From positions 1 to 64,000 of the forward strand of contig QAML01000036.1 in NCBI GenBank assembly GCA_003150315.1: a stretch of DNA of 64,000 nucleotides, given 5' to 3'. The DNA comes from Prevotellaceae bacterium (GTDB taxonomy: Bacteria; Bacteroidota; Bacteroidia; Bacteroidales; Bacteroidaceae). Under the pieces are notes generated by a model. The model did not search any database. It saw only the letters and a program-made list of their open reading frames with translations, and had not been told where the DNA came from. A program made the translations under genes and the position numbers. Each line of letters begins with the position of its first letter. Position 1 is the stretch's first letter. Of the stretch, positions 18,642 to 28,001 are shown piece by piece.

Positions 18642-19321
18642 AAGTCAGCATAAAAGACCTATCGGAAGACGACCGTCCGCGCGAAAAACTGATGAAATAC
18701 GGAGCGGAAGCATTGTCGAAATCCGAACTACTCGCCATACTCGTGGGTTCGGGCAACGGCGAAGAAAATGCAGTGTCGCTGATGCAAAGAATTATGCACG
18801 ACAGCGGCGACAACCTGCAAAACCTTGCTGCCAAAAGCCTTGACGAACTGCGCAAATACAAAGGCATAGGCACGGCAAAGGCTGTTACGATAAAAGCAGC
18901 CTGTCAGATAGCCAAACTTATGCAGGCAGAAAATGTGGACAAAGGCACACAGATGGACAGTCCGCAGAAAGTGAACGATTATTTTGCGCCCAAACTTTCG
19001 GGGAAACCCAACGAGGAAGTTTGGATAATGCTTCTGAACACGCGCCTGCAGGTTATAGGCGACAAACAAATAAGCAAAGGCGGAATTACAGAGAGTTCGG
19101 TGGACATCAGACTTATTATGCGCGAAGCCGTAACGGCTCTCGCCACCTCAATGATTCTTGTACACAATCATCCGTCGGGGAACGTAAGTCCCAGCAGGGA
19201 AGACGACCGCCTTACTCTGAAACTCGCAGAAGCAGGAAGGCTCATGAACATAACCCTTCAGGACCACGTAATTGTGGGAGGCGGAAAATACTTCAGCTAT
19301 CGCGACGAAGGGAAACTGTAA
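18638..19321 (+). CDS. radC: RadC family JAMM-domain protein
   Basis: A 227-residue protein of the RadC family (historically called DNA repair protein, a role no longer supported). An N-terminal helix-hairpin-helix region (LDELRKYKGIGTAKAVTIKAA) is followed by a JAMM/MPN+ metalloprotease-like domain with the zinc motif HNHPSG near residues 175-180 and a downstream Asp. Substrate unknown. Translation is coupled to the preceding GT2 gene. Its stop codon abuts directly the stop of the convergent gene. Confidence 0.93.
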   Translation: MKVSIKDLSEDDRPREKLMKYGAEALSKSELLAILVGSGNGEENAVSLMQRIMHDSGDNLQNLAAKSLDELRKYKGIGTAKAVTIKAACQIAKLMQAENVDKGTQMDSPQKVNDYFAPKLSGKPNEEVWIMLLNTRLQVIGDKQISKGGITESSVDIRLIMREAVTALATSMILVHNHPSGNVSPSREDDRLTLKLAEAGRLMNITLQDHVIVGGGKYFSYRDEGKL

Positions 19322-20113
19322 TCAGGGTTTTGGTATTACTTTCGAGAGATCGGCAAACTCATAACCCATCTTTTTCAAATTCTCTATGAGTTGCGGCAGT
19401 CGGTTGTAGAACTTGTCGGTGCGCCTTTCGCTCGTGCCGAAATGTATGAGCAATATGTGCCCGTTTATTCCATGAGGTTCTTCGCCCGCCATGCGCATTG
19501 TACGCTCCATTATATAGTCGCTGCTGTAATAGCGAGCCATATCGGGCGTGGTATAATCGCCATAAGTAAGAGTGCCATAGGTATTGTTAATGAGCTGAAG
19601 CCCCATTTCCTTTGCCCAAGCGGATATAGTGTCATTGAAATGCTCGAAAGGAGGAACGAAATAGTATGCCTTCTTTTTCTTAATGCCAAAGGGAGCCATT
19701 GTTTCGTATGCCTTCTCCATGTCCCTGCGAAACTCTTCGCGGCTGACGAGCATCGTGTCGCTCCTGTCCCACGGGAAATACAGCAAATGGGAATAGCCGT
19801 GGCAGCTGACGTAGTGTTTGTACTTCAAAAGCCTTCTTACCACATCGGGAAACTTTTCAAAAAACCTTCCGGTAAAGAAAAAATGCCCGCGAATGCGGTA
19901 ACGTTTCAAAGTACTCAGAATCGTGTCGGCACCATCAGCCATATCGGCACCGGTAAATACGAGAGCCACCTTGCGTTCTTGGGGATTCATCTGCGTTATT
20001 CCCCCACGTGTATAAACATTTCCGTCGGCTTTTTGCGCATCTGCGTAAACCGGCGAAAACACCGGCATCAAAAGCAGCGCGAAAGCCATTGCCTTAAAAA
20101 GATTTCCGAACAT
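19322..20113 (-). CDS. Exported NodB-type polysaccharide deacetylase family protein
   Basis: About 263 residues from the ATG at 20113, chosen because it opens a signal peptide (MFGNLFKAMAFALLLMPVFSPVYA). The longer open frame upstream would precede this with unlikely sequence. NodB-like features are the first strand ALVFTGADMADG, HFFFTGRFFEKFPD, the metal-ligand pair SCHGYSH, and LLIHFG near the end. The usual catalytic TFDDG is replaced by FTGAD, a variant I recall from other Bacteroidota members, so metal binding may differ. It probably acts on an N-acetylated glycan in the periplasm or outside; substrate unknown. Confidence 0.82.
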   Translation of the reverse strand: MFGNLFKAMAFALLLMPVFSPVYADAQKADGNVYTRGGITQMNPQERKVALVFTGADMADGADTILSTLKRYRIRGHFFFTGRFFEKFPDVVRRLLKYKHYVSCHGYSHLLYFPWDRSDTMLVSREEFRRDMEKAYETMAPFGIKKKKAYYFVPPFEHFNDTISAWAKEMGLQLINNTYGTLTYGDYTTPDMARYYSSDYIMERTMRMAGEEPHGINGHILLIHFGTSERRTDKFYNRLPQLIENLKKMGYEFADLSKVIPKP

Positions 20114-20129
20114 ATCGTTATTGTTTGCG

Positions 20130-20137
20130 CAAAGATA
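20130..20137 (-). promoter_or_regulatory. Candidate -7 promoter element of the deacetylase gene
   Basis: Minus-strand TATCTTTG matches TAnnTTTG, 16 bases before the ATG at 20113. It supports that start over the longer open frame. Confidence 0.5.
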
Positions 20138-20176
20138 AGAAATTTGGTCTTTTCGCGAATTATTGGCAAGGCAAGT

Positions 20177-20208
20177 TTTGCGCAGTTGATAAGTAAAGCG
20201 TAAATTTG
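20177..20208 (+). promoter_or_regulatory. Bacteroidota-type promoter of fumarase
   Basis: TTTG (20177-20180), a 20-base spacer and TAAATTTG (20201-20208) give a complete match to the sigma-ABfr consensus. The predicted start near 20215 leaves a leader of about 60 bases. Confidence 0.8.
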
Positions 20209-20277
20209 CAATGCGTTTAAGCGCACGGACAACGTTTCCGGCAAAAGTAACATCATACATAAAAATTACATAAAGTC

Positions 20278-21927
20278 ATGTCAAAAGCACCTGATTTCAA
20301 CTATGCGCCCATGTTCCAGAAAGGAAAGGACGAAACCGAATATCGTTTGTTATCAAAAGAGGGAATTTCCACGGCAGAATTTGAAGGAAAACAAATCCTG
20401 AAGGTTTCCCCCGAAGCTCTGACGCTTCTTGCACAGCAGGCATTCCATGATGTGGAATTTATGTTGCGTCGCGAACACAACAAACAGGTTGCCGCCATTC
20501 TCAACGACCCTGAAGCTTCGGACAACGACAAATATGTTGCGCTCACTCTCCTGCGCAATGCAGAAACTTCGGTAAAAGGCGTGCTTCCTTTCTGTCAAGA
20601 TACGGGCACCGCCATAATTCACGGAGAAAAAGGGCAACAAGTTTGGACAGGTTTCGATGATGCCGAAGCACTGAGCCGAGGTGTTTACAACACTTTCACT
20701 CAAGATAATTTGCGTTACTCGCAAAATGCGCCGCTCACCATGTATGACGAGGTTAACACCAAATGTAATCTTCCCGCCCAGATAGATATTGAAGCCGAAG
20801 AGGGAGACGAATATCGTTTTATCATGGTTGCCAAGGGCGGAGGCTCGGCTAATAAAACTTATCTCTATCCCATGACGAAGGCTATCATTCAGAACGAGGG
20901 CACACTCATACCTTTCCTCGTTGAAAAGATGAAAAGTCTCGGCACTGCGGCTTGTCCGCCATATCACATCTGTTTTGTCATCGGCGGAACCTCGGCTGAG
21001 AAAAACCTGCTCACCGTTAAGCTCGGCTCAATACACTATTACGACAATCTTCCCACCACCGGCGATGCCACGGGACGGGCTTTCCGCGACCTTGACCTCG
21101 AAGCAAAACTTTTGGAAAAGGCTCACGAGATAGGTTTCGGCGCACAGTTCGGCGGAAAAGCTTTTGCCCACGACATACGAGTGATACGTCTTCCGCGCCA
21201 CGGCGCAAGTTGCCCCATAGGTCTTGGTGTAAGCTGTTCGGCAGACCGTAACATCAAAGCCAAAATCAACAAAGACGGTATTTGGCTTGAGAAGATGGAC
21301 AGCAATCCAGCAAGTCTCATTCCCGAACACCTTCAGCAGCCGGGCGACAACGGAGGTATTGCCATAAACCTTGACAAAGGAATTGACGCAGCCCTAAAAG
21401 AGTTGACAAAATATCCCGTAAGTACGCGCGTTTCTTTGAGCGGAACAATAATTGTTGCGCGCGACATTGCCCACGCAAAGCTCAAGGCACGTCTCGACAG
21501 CGGTGAAGGACTTCCGCAATACTTCAAGGATTATCCCGTGCTCTATGCCGGACCTGCAAAAACGCCCGAAGGCTATCCCTGCGGCAGTATGGGACCGACC
21601 ACATCAAACCGCATGGACCCGTACGTGGACGAATTCCAGGCAAACGGGGCTTCAATGATTATGATAGGCAAGGGAAATCGTGGCAAAGAGGTTACCGACG
21701 CTTGCAAGAAGCACGGCGGCTTCTACCTTGGCACTATCGGCGGTGTTGCAGCCGTTTTGTCGCAAGACAGTATCAAGAGCATTGAATGCGTAGAGTTTCC
21801 GGAAATAGGCATGGAGGCTGTATGGAAAATCACAGTTGAAAACTTCCCGGCTTTCATACTTGTTGACGACAAAGGCAACGATTTCTTCACGCAGCTCAAA
21901 CCTTGGTGTGCAAAATGTTCCAAATAA
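20278..21927 (+). CDS. Fumarate hydratase, class I (iron-sulfur)
   Basis: Interconverts fumarate and malate with an oxygen-sensitive [4Fe-4S] cluster. It is 549 residues long, with the alpha and beta parts fused as in FumA/FumB. Cluster cysteines are likely Cys106 (VLPFCQDTG) and those in [10 protein letters not shown] and [11 protein letters not shown]; the beta part carries [15 protein letters not shown]. In anaerobic Bacteroidales it works in the reductive branch that leads to succinate and propionate. Monocistronic with a strong promoter and a shared terminator. Confidence 0.95.
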   Translation: MSKAPDFNYAPMFQKGKDETEYRLLSKEGISTAEFEGKQILKVSPEALTLLAQQAFHDVEFMLRREHNKQVAAILNDPEASDNDKYVALTLLRNAETSVKGVLPFCQDTGTAIIHGEKGQQVWTGFDDAEALSRGVYNTFTQDNLRYSQNAPLTMYDEVNTKCNLPAQIDIEAEEGDEYRFIMVAKGGGSANKTYLYPMTKAIIQNEGTLIPFLVEKMKSLGTAACPPYHICFVIGGTSAEKNLLTVKLGSIHYYDNLPTTGDATGRAFRDLDLEAKLLEKAHEIGFGAQFGGKAFAHDIRVIRLPRHGASCPIGLGVSCSADRNIKAKINKDGIWLEKMDSNPASLIPEHLQQPGDNGGIAINLDKGIDAALKELTKYPVSTRVSLSGTIIVARDIAHAKLKARLDSGEGLPQYFKDYPVLYAGPAKTPEGYPCGSMGPTTSNRMDPYVDEFQANGASMIMIGKGNRGKEVTDACKKHGGFYLGTIGGVAAVLSQDSIKSIECVEFPEIGMEAVWKITVENFPAFILVDDKGNDFFTQLKPWCAKCSK

Positions 21928-21950
21928 AAAGCTGACGAAAGCCACATAAA

Positions 21951-21993
21951 AAAACCGCCTCCGCTACGAATTTTGCAGCGGAGGCGGTTTTTT
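21951..21993. terminator. Bidirectional terminator between fumarase and the CPBP gene
   Basis: AACCGCCTCCGCT and AGCGGAGGCGGTT form a perfect 13-base-pair stem with A-run on one side and T-run on the other. It serves fumarase on the plus strand and the convergent protease on the minus strand. Confidence 0.93.
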
Positions 21994-21998
21994 GTTTC

Positions 21999-22790
21999 TC
22001 AGAACTTTTTATAATCAAAGCATTTCCTGCCTTGTTTCTTTTTATTCATAATTGTTATCACCACAGCTAAGATTACGGTTATTGCACGTCCTATGTTCAC
22101 CGTAATGTTTCCCGTTGCTCCGTATCCGCCTACGCCTACGGGGAAAAGCGTCCAGGACAAATCCATGAAAGCATGGAGCGACATCGGAACCCACAGGCTG
22201 TAGTTCCATTCCACATACAGCCAGCCGAAGAGCAGACTGCCCAACGCGGTTACGGCAACCGTCAGCAGTGCCGACATAAGGCCGTTTGACTGATACAAAT
22301 GGCACATTCCGAAGAGCAGCGACGGTAACAATATTGCCGTAAAGAATCCTAAGCGACCACTACGGAATAATTGTCCGAACAGGAAGCCCCTGAACAATAT
22401 TTCTTCGTAGAATCCTGCCCAAAACGACAGGAATACTGTTTCCCACGTAAAAGTAAATTTCCCGCAAACCGCATTTGTTATGAACATGGGCAGCGTCAGC
22501 AGGAATCCTATTGCCAATCCCCGCAAGCAAGTCCTGCGAGCCAGCCCCAACTCCCCGAAAATTTCCTTTGCGGGGTGCATTAAGAGCATTGCAACTCCTA
22601 TAATGACGAAATCCATTGCCCCCAGACACAAACGGCGTGCGCATGCGCCCATGTCGGGGTCTATTCCCGACATGACCATAAAGAACAAGCTGTGAGTTTC
22701 ACCATCTGTCCCGCCAAACAACGGCGTTGTGAGGAACAGGTGAAAGGCGAGAGCCAAAAGTATTATCAGAATATTTTTTATGCGCTTCAT
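21999..22790 (-). CDS. CPBP family intramembrane glutamic endopeptidase (CAAX-like)
   Basis: A 263-residue polytopic membrane protein with about seven hydrophobic segments. The CPBP/Abi motifs are complete: EExxxR at Glu129, Glu130, Arg134 (FYEEILFRGF), then His164 (GMCHL) and His206 with Asp210 (SLHAFMD). Members cleave or modify membrane substrates; some act in immunity to self bacteriocins. Nothing in the surroundings (no bacteriocin or lanthipeptide gene) tells the substrate. Confidence 0.9.
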   Translation of the reverse strand: MKRIKNILIILLALAFHLFLTTPLFGGTDGETHSLFFMVMSGIDPDMGACARRLCLGAMDFVIIGVAMLLMHPAKEIFGELGLARRTCLRGLAIGFLLTLPMFITNAVCGKFTFTWETVFLSFWAGFYEEILFRGFLFGQLFRSGRLGFFTAILLPSLLFGMCHLYQSNGLMSALLTVAVTALGSLLFGWLYVEWNYSLWVPMSLHAFMDLSWTLFPVGVGGYGATGNITVNIGRAITVILAVVITIMNKKKQGRKCFDYKKF

Positions 22791-22932
22791 TATCTTTTGT
22801 TTTGTAATCGGGATGCTAAATTACGCATTTTTCTTGACATAAACCCTTTATGCCGTCTTTCTGCATACGTCCGACGTTTTGCGCCGCCACAGGCACTTGC
22901 ATGCAGAGCCACGGCAAACCCTTAGGCGGAAA

Positions 22933-23748
22933 TCAGAAAAATTTCACAATCAGCGACCCATAGTCACGAAAAGCAATATCCTCAGGGGCTTCAGTACAGT
23001 TTTTGTATGTTCCCGCCAGTTGTCCGTGCGAATTGTATGTGCGCACCTTCCTGGTTTTTCCGTTTTCGTATGCGGCTTCGGCTATGAGTTTGTCGTTGCA
23101 ATAGAGCAGTTCCACATTTTGTCCGCCCTTCGTTCCCTCGGGTTTGAGCTTTACGAAAAATCCGAACCGTCCGCCGTCAACATCACTTATCCAAAACGGT
23201 CCCCACTCCTTTATATATACTTCCGCGCGGTATCCTCCAATGACTTCAATGCTTCCCACGCGCACTATTTCGTCCTTATAGTTGCGTTCCACCTCATACA
23301 CGGCGCGGCATTTTGAGTCCGTGAGTTTCCCGCGCAAAATTTCGAGCGCGTAACTGCTGCCTTTGCTCAAACGTCCGTATTCGCTGTCGGTCAGCATGCC
23401 GAGGTCGCAAACCGCCTTCACCTTTCCGTCGGCACCATAATCAATGCGCCAGCCGTAAGCCCCGCCGGTTTCGGAAGCACCTCCCATGATGACACGCAGA
23501 TTTCCGTTTGGAGAATAAAGGCGATGGTGTTCGCTCGAAACGCCCATGAGTGCCGAAGCACAAACATATTTCCAGCCGTCGTCGGAACGGAATTCATCAA
23601 CCATTACACCTGTTGTAGGGGTATAGGAATATATGCTTTCGGCTTTTTTCGGGTCTGCGCCATAGTCTGAAACCTTTTCCGCGCTGCTGCCACCCTTGCA
23701 GCCGGCAAGCATCAGAGCCGCTGCAAACATCATTACCGTTAGTTTCAT
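22933..23748 (-). CDS. Lipoprotein of unknown function
   Basis: 271 residues from the ATG at 23748, which opens a lipoprotein signal (MKLTVMMFAAALMLAGC) with Cys in the lipobox and GGSS after it. The mature part has repeated beta-strand-like stretches (YGADGKVKAVCDLGML, EVYIKEWGPFWISDVDGG, CNDKLIAEAAYENGKTRKV, YNSHGQLAG). The last two resemble the short antiparallel units of toxin-antitoxin repeat (MORN/variant) modules, but I do not assign them. Anchored in the outer or inner membrane. No family recognised. Confidence 0.72.
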   Translation of the reverse strand: MKLTVMMFAAALMLAGCKGGSSAEKVSDYGADPKKAESIYSYTPTTGVMVDEFRSDDGWKYVCASALMGVSSEHHRLYSPNGNLRVIMGGASETGGAYGWRIDYGADGKVKAVCDLGMLTDSEYGRLSKGSSYALEILRGKLTDSKCRAVYEVERNYKDEIVRVGSIEVIGGYRAEVYIKEWGPFWISDVDGGRFGFFVKLKPEGTKGGQNVELLYCNDKLIAEAAYENGKTRKVRTYNSHGQLAGTYKNCTEAPEDIAFRDYGSLIVKFF

Positions 23749-23768
23749 CTCACAAAGTTTATTTTCAG

Positions 23769-23776
23769 CAAAATTA
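23769..23776 (-). promoter_or_regulatory. -7 promoter element of the 22933 lipoprotein gene
   Basis: Minus-strand TAATTTTG matches TAnnTTTG, 20 bases before the ATG at 23748. Confidence 0.6.
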
Positions 23777-23839
23777 ATGTTTTTGCGATTCACGAAACCC
23801 GTTCACGGATTTATTTCCCCTTAAAAACAACCGACAATC

Positions 23840-24008
23840 GGAATACGCAAAAAAACACATGGCTTGTCGTGAAAAATACAAGCCATGTATTTTAAAATAC
23901 AAGGCACTTATTTTAAAATATGTGCCTTATATTTTTCGCCGTTCCAAACATCTGATAAACAGCAACTTACAAAAGCTTTTTAATTCACTGTAAATTTCTG
24001 GTTTTCAG
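23840..24008 (-). repeat. Interspersed modular palindromic repeat, copy F
   Basis: Read on the minus strand: AAAACCAGAAATTTACA, CTTTTGTAAGTTGCTG, CAGATGTTTGGAACGGCG, three 21-base units (AAGGCACATATTTT, AAGTGCCTTGTATTTT, ACATGGCTTGTATTTT), then CACGACAAGCCATGTG and T-run. It lies in the divergent region between a lipoprotein gene and dnaE. The outer AACCAGAA stretch is shared only with copy B. Confidence 0.95.
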
Positions 24009-24153
24009 CAGTTTGCAGAAAAGCGCAGCTTTTACGGAATTTTTGCCGGGCTTTGCAGGAGGCACAAAAAATTATTTTCCACACAACGTGAGGATTACGC
24101 ACGCCCGCATAATTTTTAACATAATCCGAAGGCTCCGGAACATAAAAAAAACT

Positions 24154-24161
24154 TAACTTTG
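24154..24161 (+). promoter_or_regulatory. Candidate -7 promoter element of dnaE
   Basis: TAACTTTG matches TAnnTTTG, 38 bases before the dnaE start. No clear -33 element. Confidence 0.55.
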
Positions 24162-24199
24162 GATGTCTATAATAAACACTCAAACAACCTTTACAAACC

Positions 24200-27100
24200 A
24201 TGCAGGATTACGTACATCTACACGTCCATACCCAATACTCCCTTCTTGACGGGCAGTCAAAGATTCCCAACATCGTAAACAAGGCCGTTGCCAACGGCAT
24301 GCGGGGCATGGCTATCACCGATCACGGAAACATGATGGGAGTAAAAGAACTTGCCGACTACATAGCGAAAATAAAAGGAGACGCAAAGAAGGATCTCGCA
24401 AAACTTGAGGAAGAACTCAAGGAAGCTGACGAAAAACGCAAAAAAGAAATTGAGGACAATATAGAATATCAGCACCGCATTTTGACTTTCAAGCCGATTT
24501 TCGGGTGCGAAATGTATGTGGCGCACAACAAGAAGGAAGACAAAATAAAGGAAAACGGCGACGCCTCGGGCTATCACCTTATTGTGCTCGCCAAAAACTA
24601 CAACGGATACAAAAATCTCATAAAACTCGTGTCGCGCGCCTGGGTTGACGGACTTTATTACAAACCACGCACCGACCGCGCAGACCTTGAGAAATTCCAC
24701 GAAGACCTCATAGTCTCCTCAGCTTGTATTGCGGGCGAAGTTCCCGCCAAAATTTTGAAAGGAGACATGGACGGCGCACGCGAAGCCATAGAATGGTACA
24801 AACGTGTCTTTGGCGATGACTATTATCTGGAACTCCAACGCCACGAAGTCAAAGACCCCGACATTCTTGCCAATCGCGAAACTTTTCCCTTGCAGCAGAA
24901 AGCCAACGCAGAACTCATTAAATTGGCAAAAGAGTACGGCATAAAACTTATTTGCACCAACGACTGCCACTTTGAAAACAAGGAAACGGCCGAAGCTCAC
25001 GACCATCTTTTGTGTCTTGCCACAGGTAAGGACCTCAACGACCCAACCCGCATGAGATACTCCAAACAAGAGTGGTTCAAGACCCGTGAGGAAATGAACG
25101 AAGTGTTTGCCGACATTCCCGAAGCCCTTTCGAACACATGCGAAGTGTGCGATAAGGTGAGCGAATACAGCATTGACCACGGACCAATCATGCCGTTTTT
25201 CCCCATACCCGAAGAATTCGGAACCGAAGAACAGTGGCGGGCAAAAATATCCGAGGAAGAACTCTACAAAGAATTCACATCCGACGAAAACGGTGAGAAT
25301 CCGCTGCCGAAAAAAGACGCCGACGCCGTAATAGAACGCTTGGGCGGATTCGACAAAATATACCGCATAAAATTTGAAGCCGACTATCTTGCAAAACTTG
25401 CATACGACGGAGCCAAGAAACGCTATGGCGACCCCGTTCCGCCCAATGTGGCGGAGCACATAAAGTTTGAGCTCCACGTAATGAAGACCATGGGTTTCCC
25501 CGGATACTTTCTCATAGTTCAGGACTTCATTAACGCCGCGCGAAAAGAGCTTGGCGTAATTGTGGGACCGGGACGTGGTTCGGCGGCAGGTTCGGTTGTG
25601 GCATACTGCTTGGGAATAACGAAAATAGATCCCTTGAAATATGATTTGCTTTTCGAACGTTTCCTGAATCCCGACCGTGTGAATCTTCCCGATATCGATA
25701 CCGACTTCGACGACGACGGACGCGGAAAAGTCCTTCGCTGGGTTATGGACAAATACGGGCACGAAAACTGCGCGCACATCATAACCTACGGCACCATGGC
25801 TACGAAAAACTCCATTAAGGACGTGGCGCGAGTGGAAGGTTTGCCGCTTCCCGAAGCCAATGCCCTTTGCAAGGCAATTCCCGACAAACTTCCCGACGGA
25901 CTGAAGATGAATCTGAAAAACGCCATACAATGTACGCGCGAACTTCAGCTTGCCGAGGCTTCTTCGGACGAGAAAAAAAGCAACACCATCAAATATGCCA
26001 AGATGCTCGAGGGAACAATTCGCGGCACCGGCATACATGCCTGCGGATTCATCATTTGTCGTAACCCCATAAGCGATTGGGTTCCCGTTTGCACGGCAGA
26101 CGACCCCGACTTTCCCAATGTAAAAACCGCCGTAACCCAATATGACGGACACGTAATAGAGTCGACGGGGCTAATTAAAATGGACTTCCTCGGGCTGAAA
26201 ACCCTTTCGGAGCTTAAGGAAGCCTGCAAGGTGGTGAAACAAACCACGGGAGACATCGTGGATTTGGACACAATTCCAATTGACGACGCAAAGACTTACG
26301 AACTTTACCAGAAAGGACAGACCATAGGTACGTTCCAGTTCGAATCGGCAGGCATGCAGAAATATCTGCGAGAGTTGCACCCCACCGTATTCGAAGATTT
26401 GATAGCCATGAATGCCTTGTATCGCCCCGGACCTATGGACTATATTCCCGAATTTATTCGCAGAAAAAAAGACCCGTCGCTTATAAGCTACGACATACCC
26501 TGCATGGAAAAATATCTGAAGGATACCTACGGAATTACGGTGTATCAGGAGCAGGTGATGCTTCTTTCGCGACAACTTGCAAACTTTACGCGAGGCGAAA
26601 GCGACGCTCTGCGAAAAGCAATGGGTAAGAAAAAGAAAAACATAGTTGACCAAATGAAGCCGAAATTCCTTAAACAGGGAGCGGCAAACGGTCATGACGT
26701 GAAAATACTTGAGAAAATCTGGAGCGACTGGGAAAAATTCGCATCCTACGCCTTTAATAAATCTCACGCCACCTGTTATTCGTGGGTTGCTTACCAAACT
26801 GCGTACATGAAAGCCCATTATCCTTCGGAATATATGGCGGCACTGATGACACGAAGGTTCAGTGATATCGGCGAAATTACCAAGTTGATGGAAGAATGTC
26901 AGAAAATGAAAATTTCCACCCTTGGTCCCGATGTAAACGAAAGCTACATAGAATTCGGTGTAAACCAGAAAGGCGAAATTCGTTTCGGACTTTCTGCAAT
27001 AAAAGGCATGGGCGGCGCAGCAGCCAAGGCAATTGTGGAAGAAAGAAAGGCAAACGGACCCTTCAAAGACATTTATAATTTCGTGGAAAGGGTAAGCATG

Positions 27101-28000
27101 AACGCCCTAAACAGAAAATCCATGGAATGTCTGGCAGTCAGCGGAGCATTAGACTGTTTCGGTTTCGACAGAGAGCTTTATCTCGCCCCATGTAACGAAC
27201 GCGCCACGTTTATGGAGGTATTGCTGCGCTACGGAATGAATGTTCAGCAAGACAAACACGAATCTGAAAATTCTTTATTCAATGATATTGGCGGAATGGA
27301 GATTCCTCAGCCCGCGCCACCGGCTAAATATGAAAAATGGAGCAACATTACCAAACTGGAAAAGGAACGTGAGCTTGTAGGAATCTATATTTCGGGGCAT
27401 CCTCTTGATCCTTACGCCGTGATAATGGAACAACTTTGCAACACAACCTTTCCCCAGCTTTCCAATCCGGCTCTTCTTAAAGGCAAACCCCTTGTGCTCG
27501 GCGGAATGGTTACCGGATTGCGCGAAGGAACTACCAAAACGGGAAAACCATTCGGCATTGTGCAGTTCGAAGACTTTACAGGAGCGGGCGAAATAGCATT
27601 CTTCGGCACAAATTGGGCGCAATGGCAGAATTATCTTAAGATTGGTTACGCAGTTCTTATACATGCCGGCGTGGCATCGAGGCGTTTCAACCCTAATCAA
27701 TGCGATGTGGTGGTAAAAAACATTGAATTCCTCGCAGACGTAAAGACTTCGGGAATTGCAGAATTGAATATAAACGTTACAGCAACCACAATCGATCCCG
27801 TGGAAATCAGAGAACTGATTGCGTTCACGGAACAAAATCCAGGCAACACGGCTGTAACTTTTAATTTTCAGATTCCCGGGCAATACAGAAAGATTAAGGT
27901 AAGATCCAGATTCAAGAAAGTTAATATTGAAAGACCGTTGATTGTTTTTCTAAAGGGAAGTTCTTCATTCAAAAACTATATACTGATAGCAAGAGACTAA
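24200..28000 (+). CDS. dnaE: DNA polymerase III subunit alpha
   Basis: Catalytic subunit of the replicative polymerase, cytoplasmic. It is 1266 residues, usual for Bacteroidota DnaE. An N-terminal PHP domain starts with HLHVHTQYSLLDG and contains AITDHGNMMG. The C-family polymerase palm has GPGRGSAAGSVVAYCLGIT (about 455-475) and the catalytic aspartates in LPDIDTDFDDDGRG (about 495-507). Downstream come fingers, helix-hairpin-helix (around RKSMECLAVSGALD) and an OB domain (VLGGMVTGLREGTTKTG). The radA start follows the stop by one base, so the two are translationally close; a third gene continues the operon. Confidence 0.97.
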   Translation: MQDYVHLHVHTQYSLLDGQSKIPNIVNKAVANGMRGMAITDHGNMMGVKELADYIAKIKGDAKKDLAKLEEELKEADEKRKKEIEDNIEYQHRILTFKPIFGCEMYVAHNKKEDKIKENGDASGYHLIVLAKNYNGYKNLIKLVSRAWVDGLYYKPRTDRADLEKFHEDLIVSSACIAGEVPAKILKGDMDGAREAIEWYKRVFGDDYYLELQRHEVKDPDILANRETFPLQQKANAELIKLAKEYGIKLICTNDCHFENKETAEAHDHLLCLATGKDLNDPTRMRYSKQEWFKTREEMNEVFADIPEALSNTCEVCDKVSEYSIDHGPIMPFFPIPEEFGTEEQWRAKISEEELYKEFTSDENGENPLPKKDADAVIERLGGFDKIYRIKFEADYLAKLAYDGAKKRYGDPVPPNVAEHIKFELHVMKTMGFPGYFLIVQDFINAARKELGVIVGPGRGSAAGSVVAYCLGITKIDPLKYDLLFERFLNPDRVNLPDIDTDFDDDGRGKVLRWVMDKYGHENCAHIITYGTMATKNSIKDVARVEGLPLPEANALCKAIPDKLPDGLKMNLKNAIQCTRELQLAEASSDEKKSNTIKYAKMLEGTIRGTGIHACGFIICRNPISDWVPVCTADDPDFPNVKTAVTQYDGHVIESTGLIKMDFLGLKTLSELKEACKVVKQTTGDIVDLDTIPIDDAKTYELYQKGQTIGTFQFESAGMQKYLRELHPTVFEDLIAMNALYRPGPMDYIPEFIRRKKDPSLISYDIPCMEKYLKDTYGITVYQEQVMLLSRQLANFTRGESDALRKAMGKKKKNIVDQMKPKFLKQGAANGHDVKILEKIWSDWEKFASYAFNKSHATCYSWVAYQTAYMKAHYPSEYMAALMTRRFSDIGEITKLMEECQKMKISTLGPDVNESYIEFGVNQKGEIRFGLSAIKGMGGAAAKAIVEERKANGPFKDIYNFVERVSMNALNRKSMECLAVSGALDCFGFDRELYLAPCNERATFMEVLLRYGMNVQQDKHESENSLFNDIGGMEIPQPAPPAKYEKWSNITKLEKERELVGIYISGHPLDPYAVIMEQLCNTTFPQLSNPALLKGKPLVLGGMVTGLREGTTKTGKPFGIVQFEDFTGAGEIAFFGTNWAQWQNYLKIGYAVLIHAGVASRRFNPNQCDVVVKNIEFLADVKTSGIAELNINVTATTIDPVEIRELIAFTEQNPGNTAVTFNFQIPGQYRKIKVRSRFKKVNIERPLIVFLKGSSSFKNYILIARD

Positions 28001-28001
28001 T

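Noticed and set aside
24719..26152. 477-codon open frame on the minus strand
   Set aside because: It lies entirely within dnaE in the opposite direction and looks like a mirror of biased codon use.
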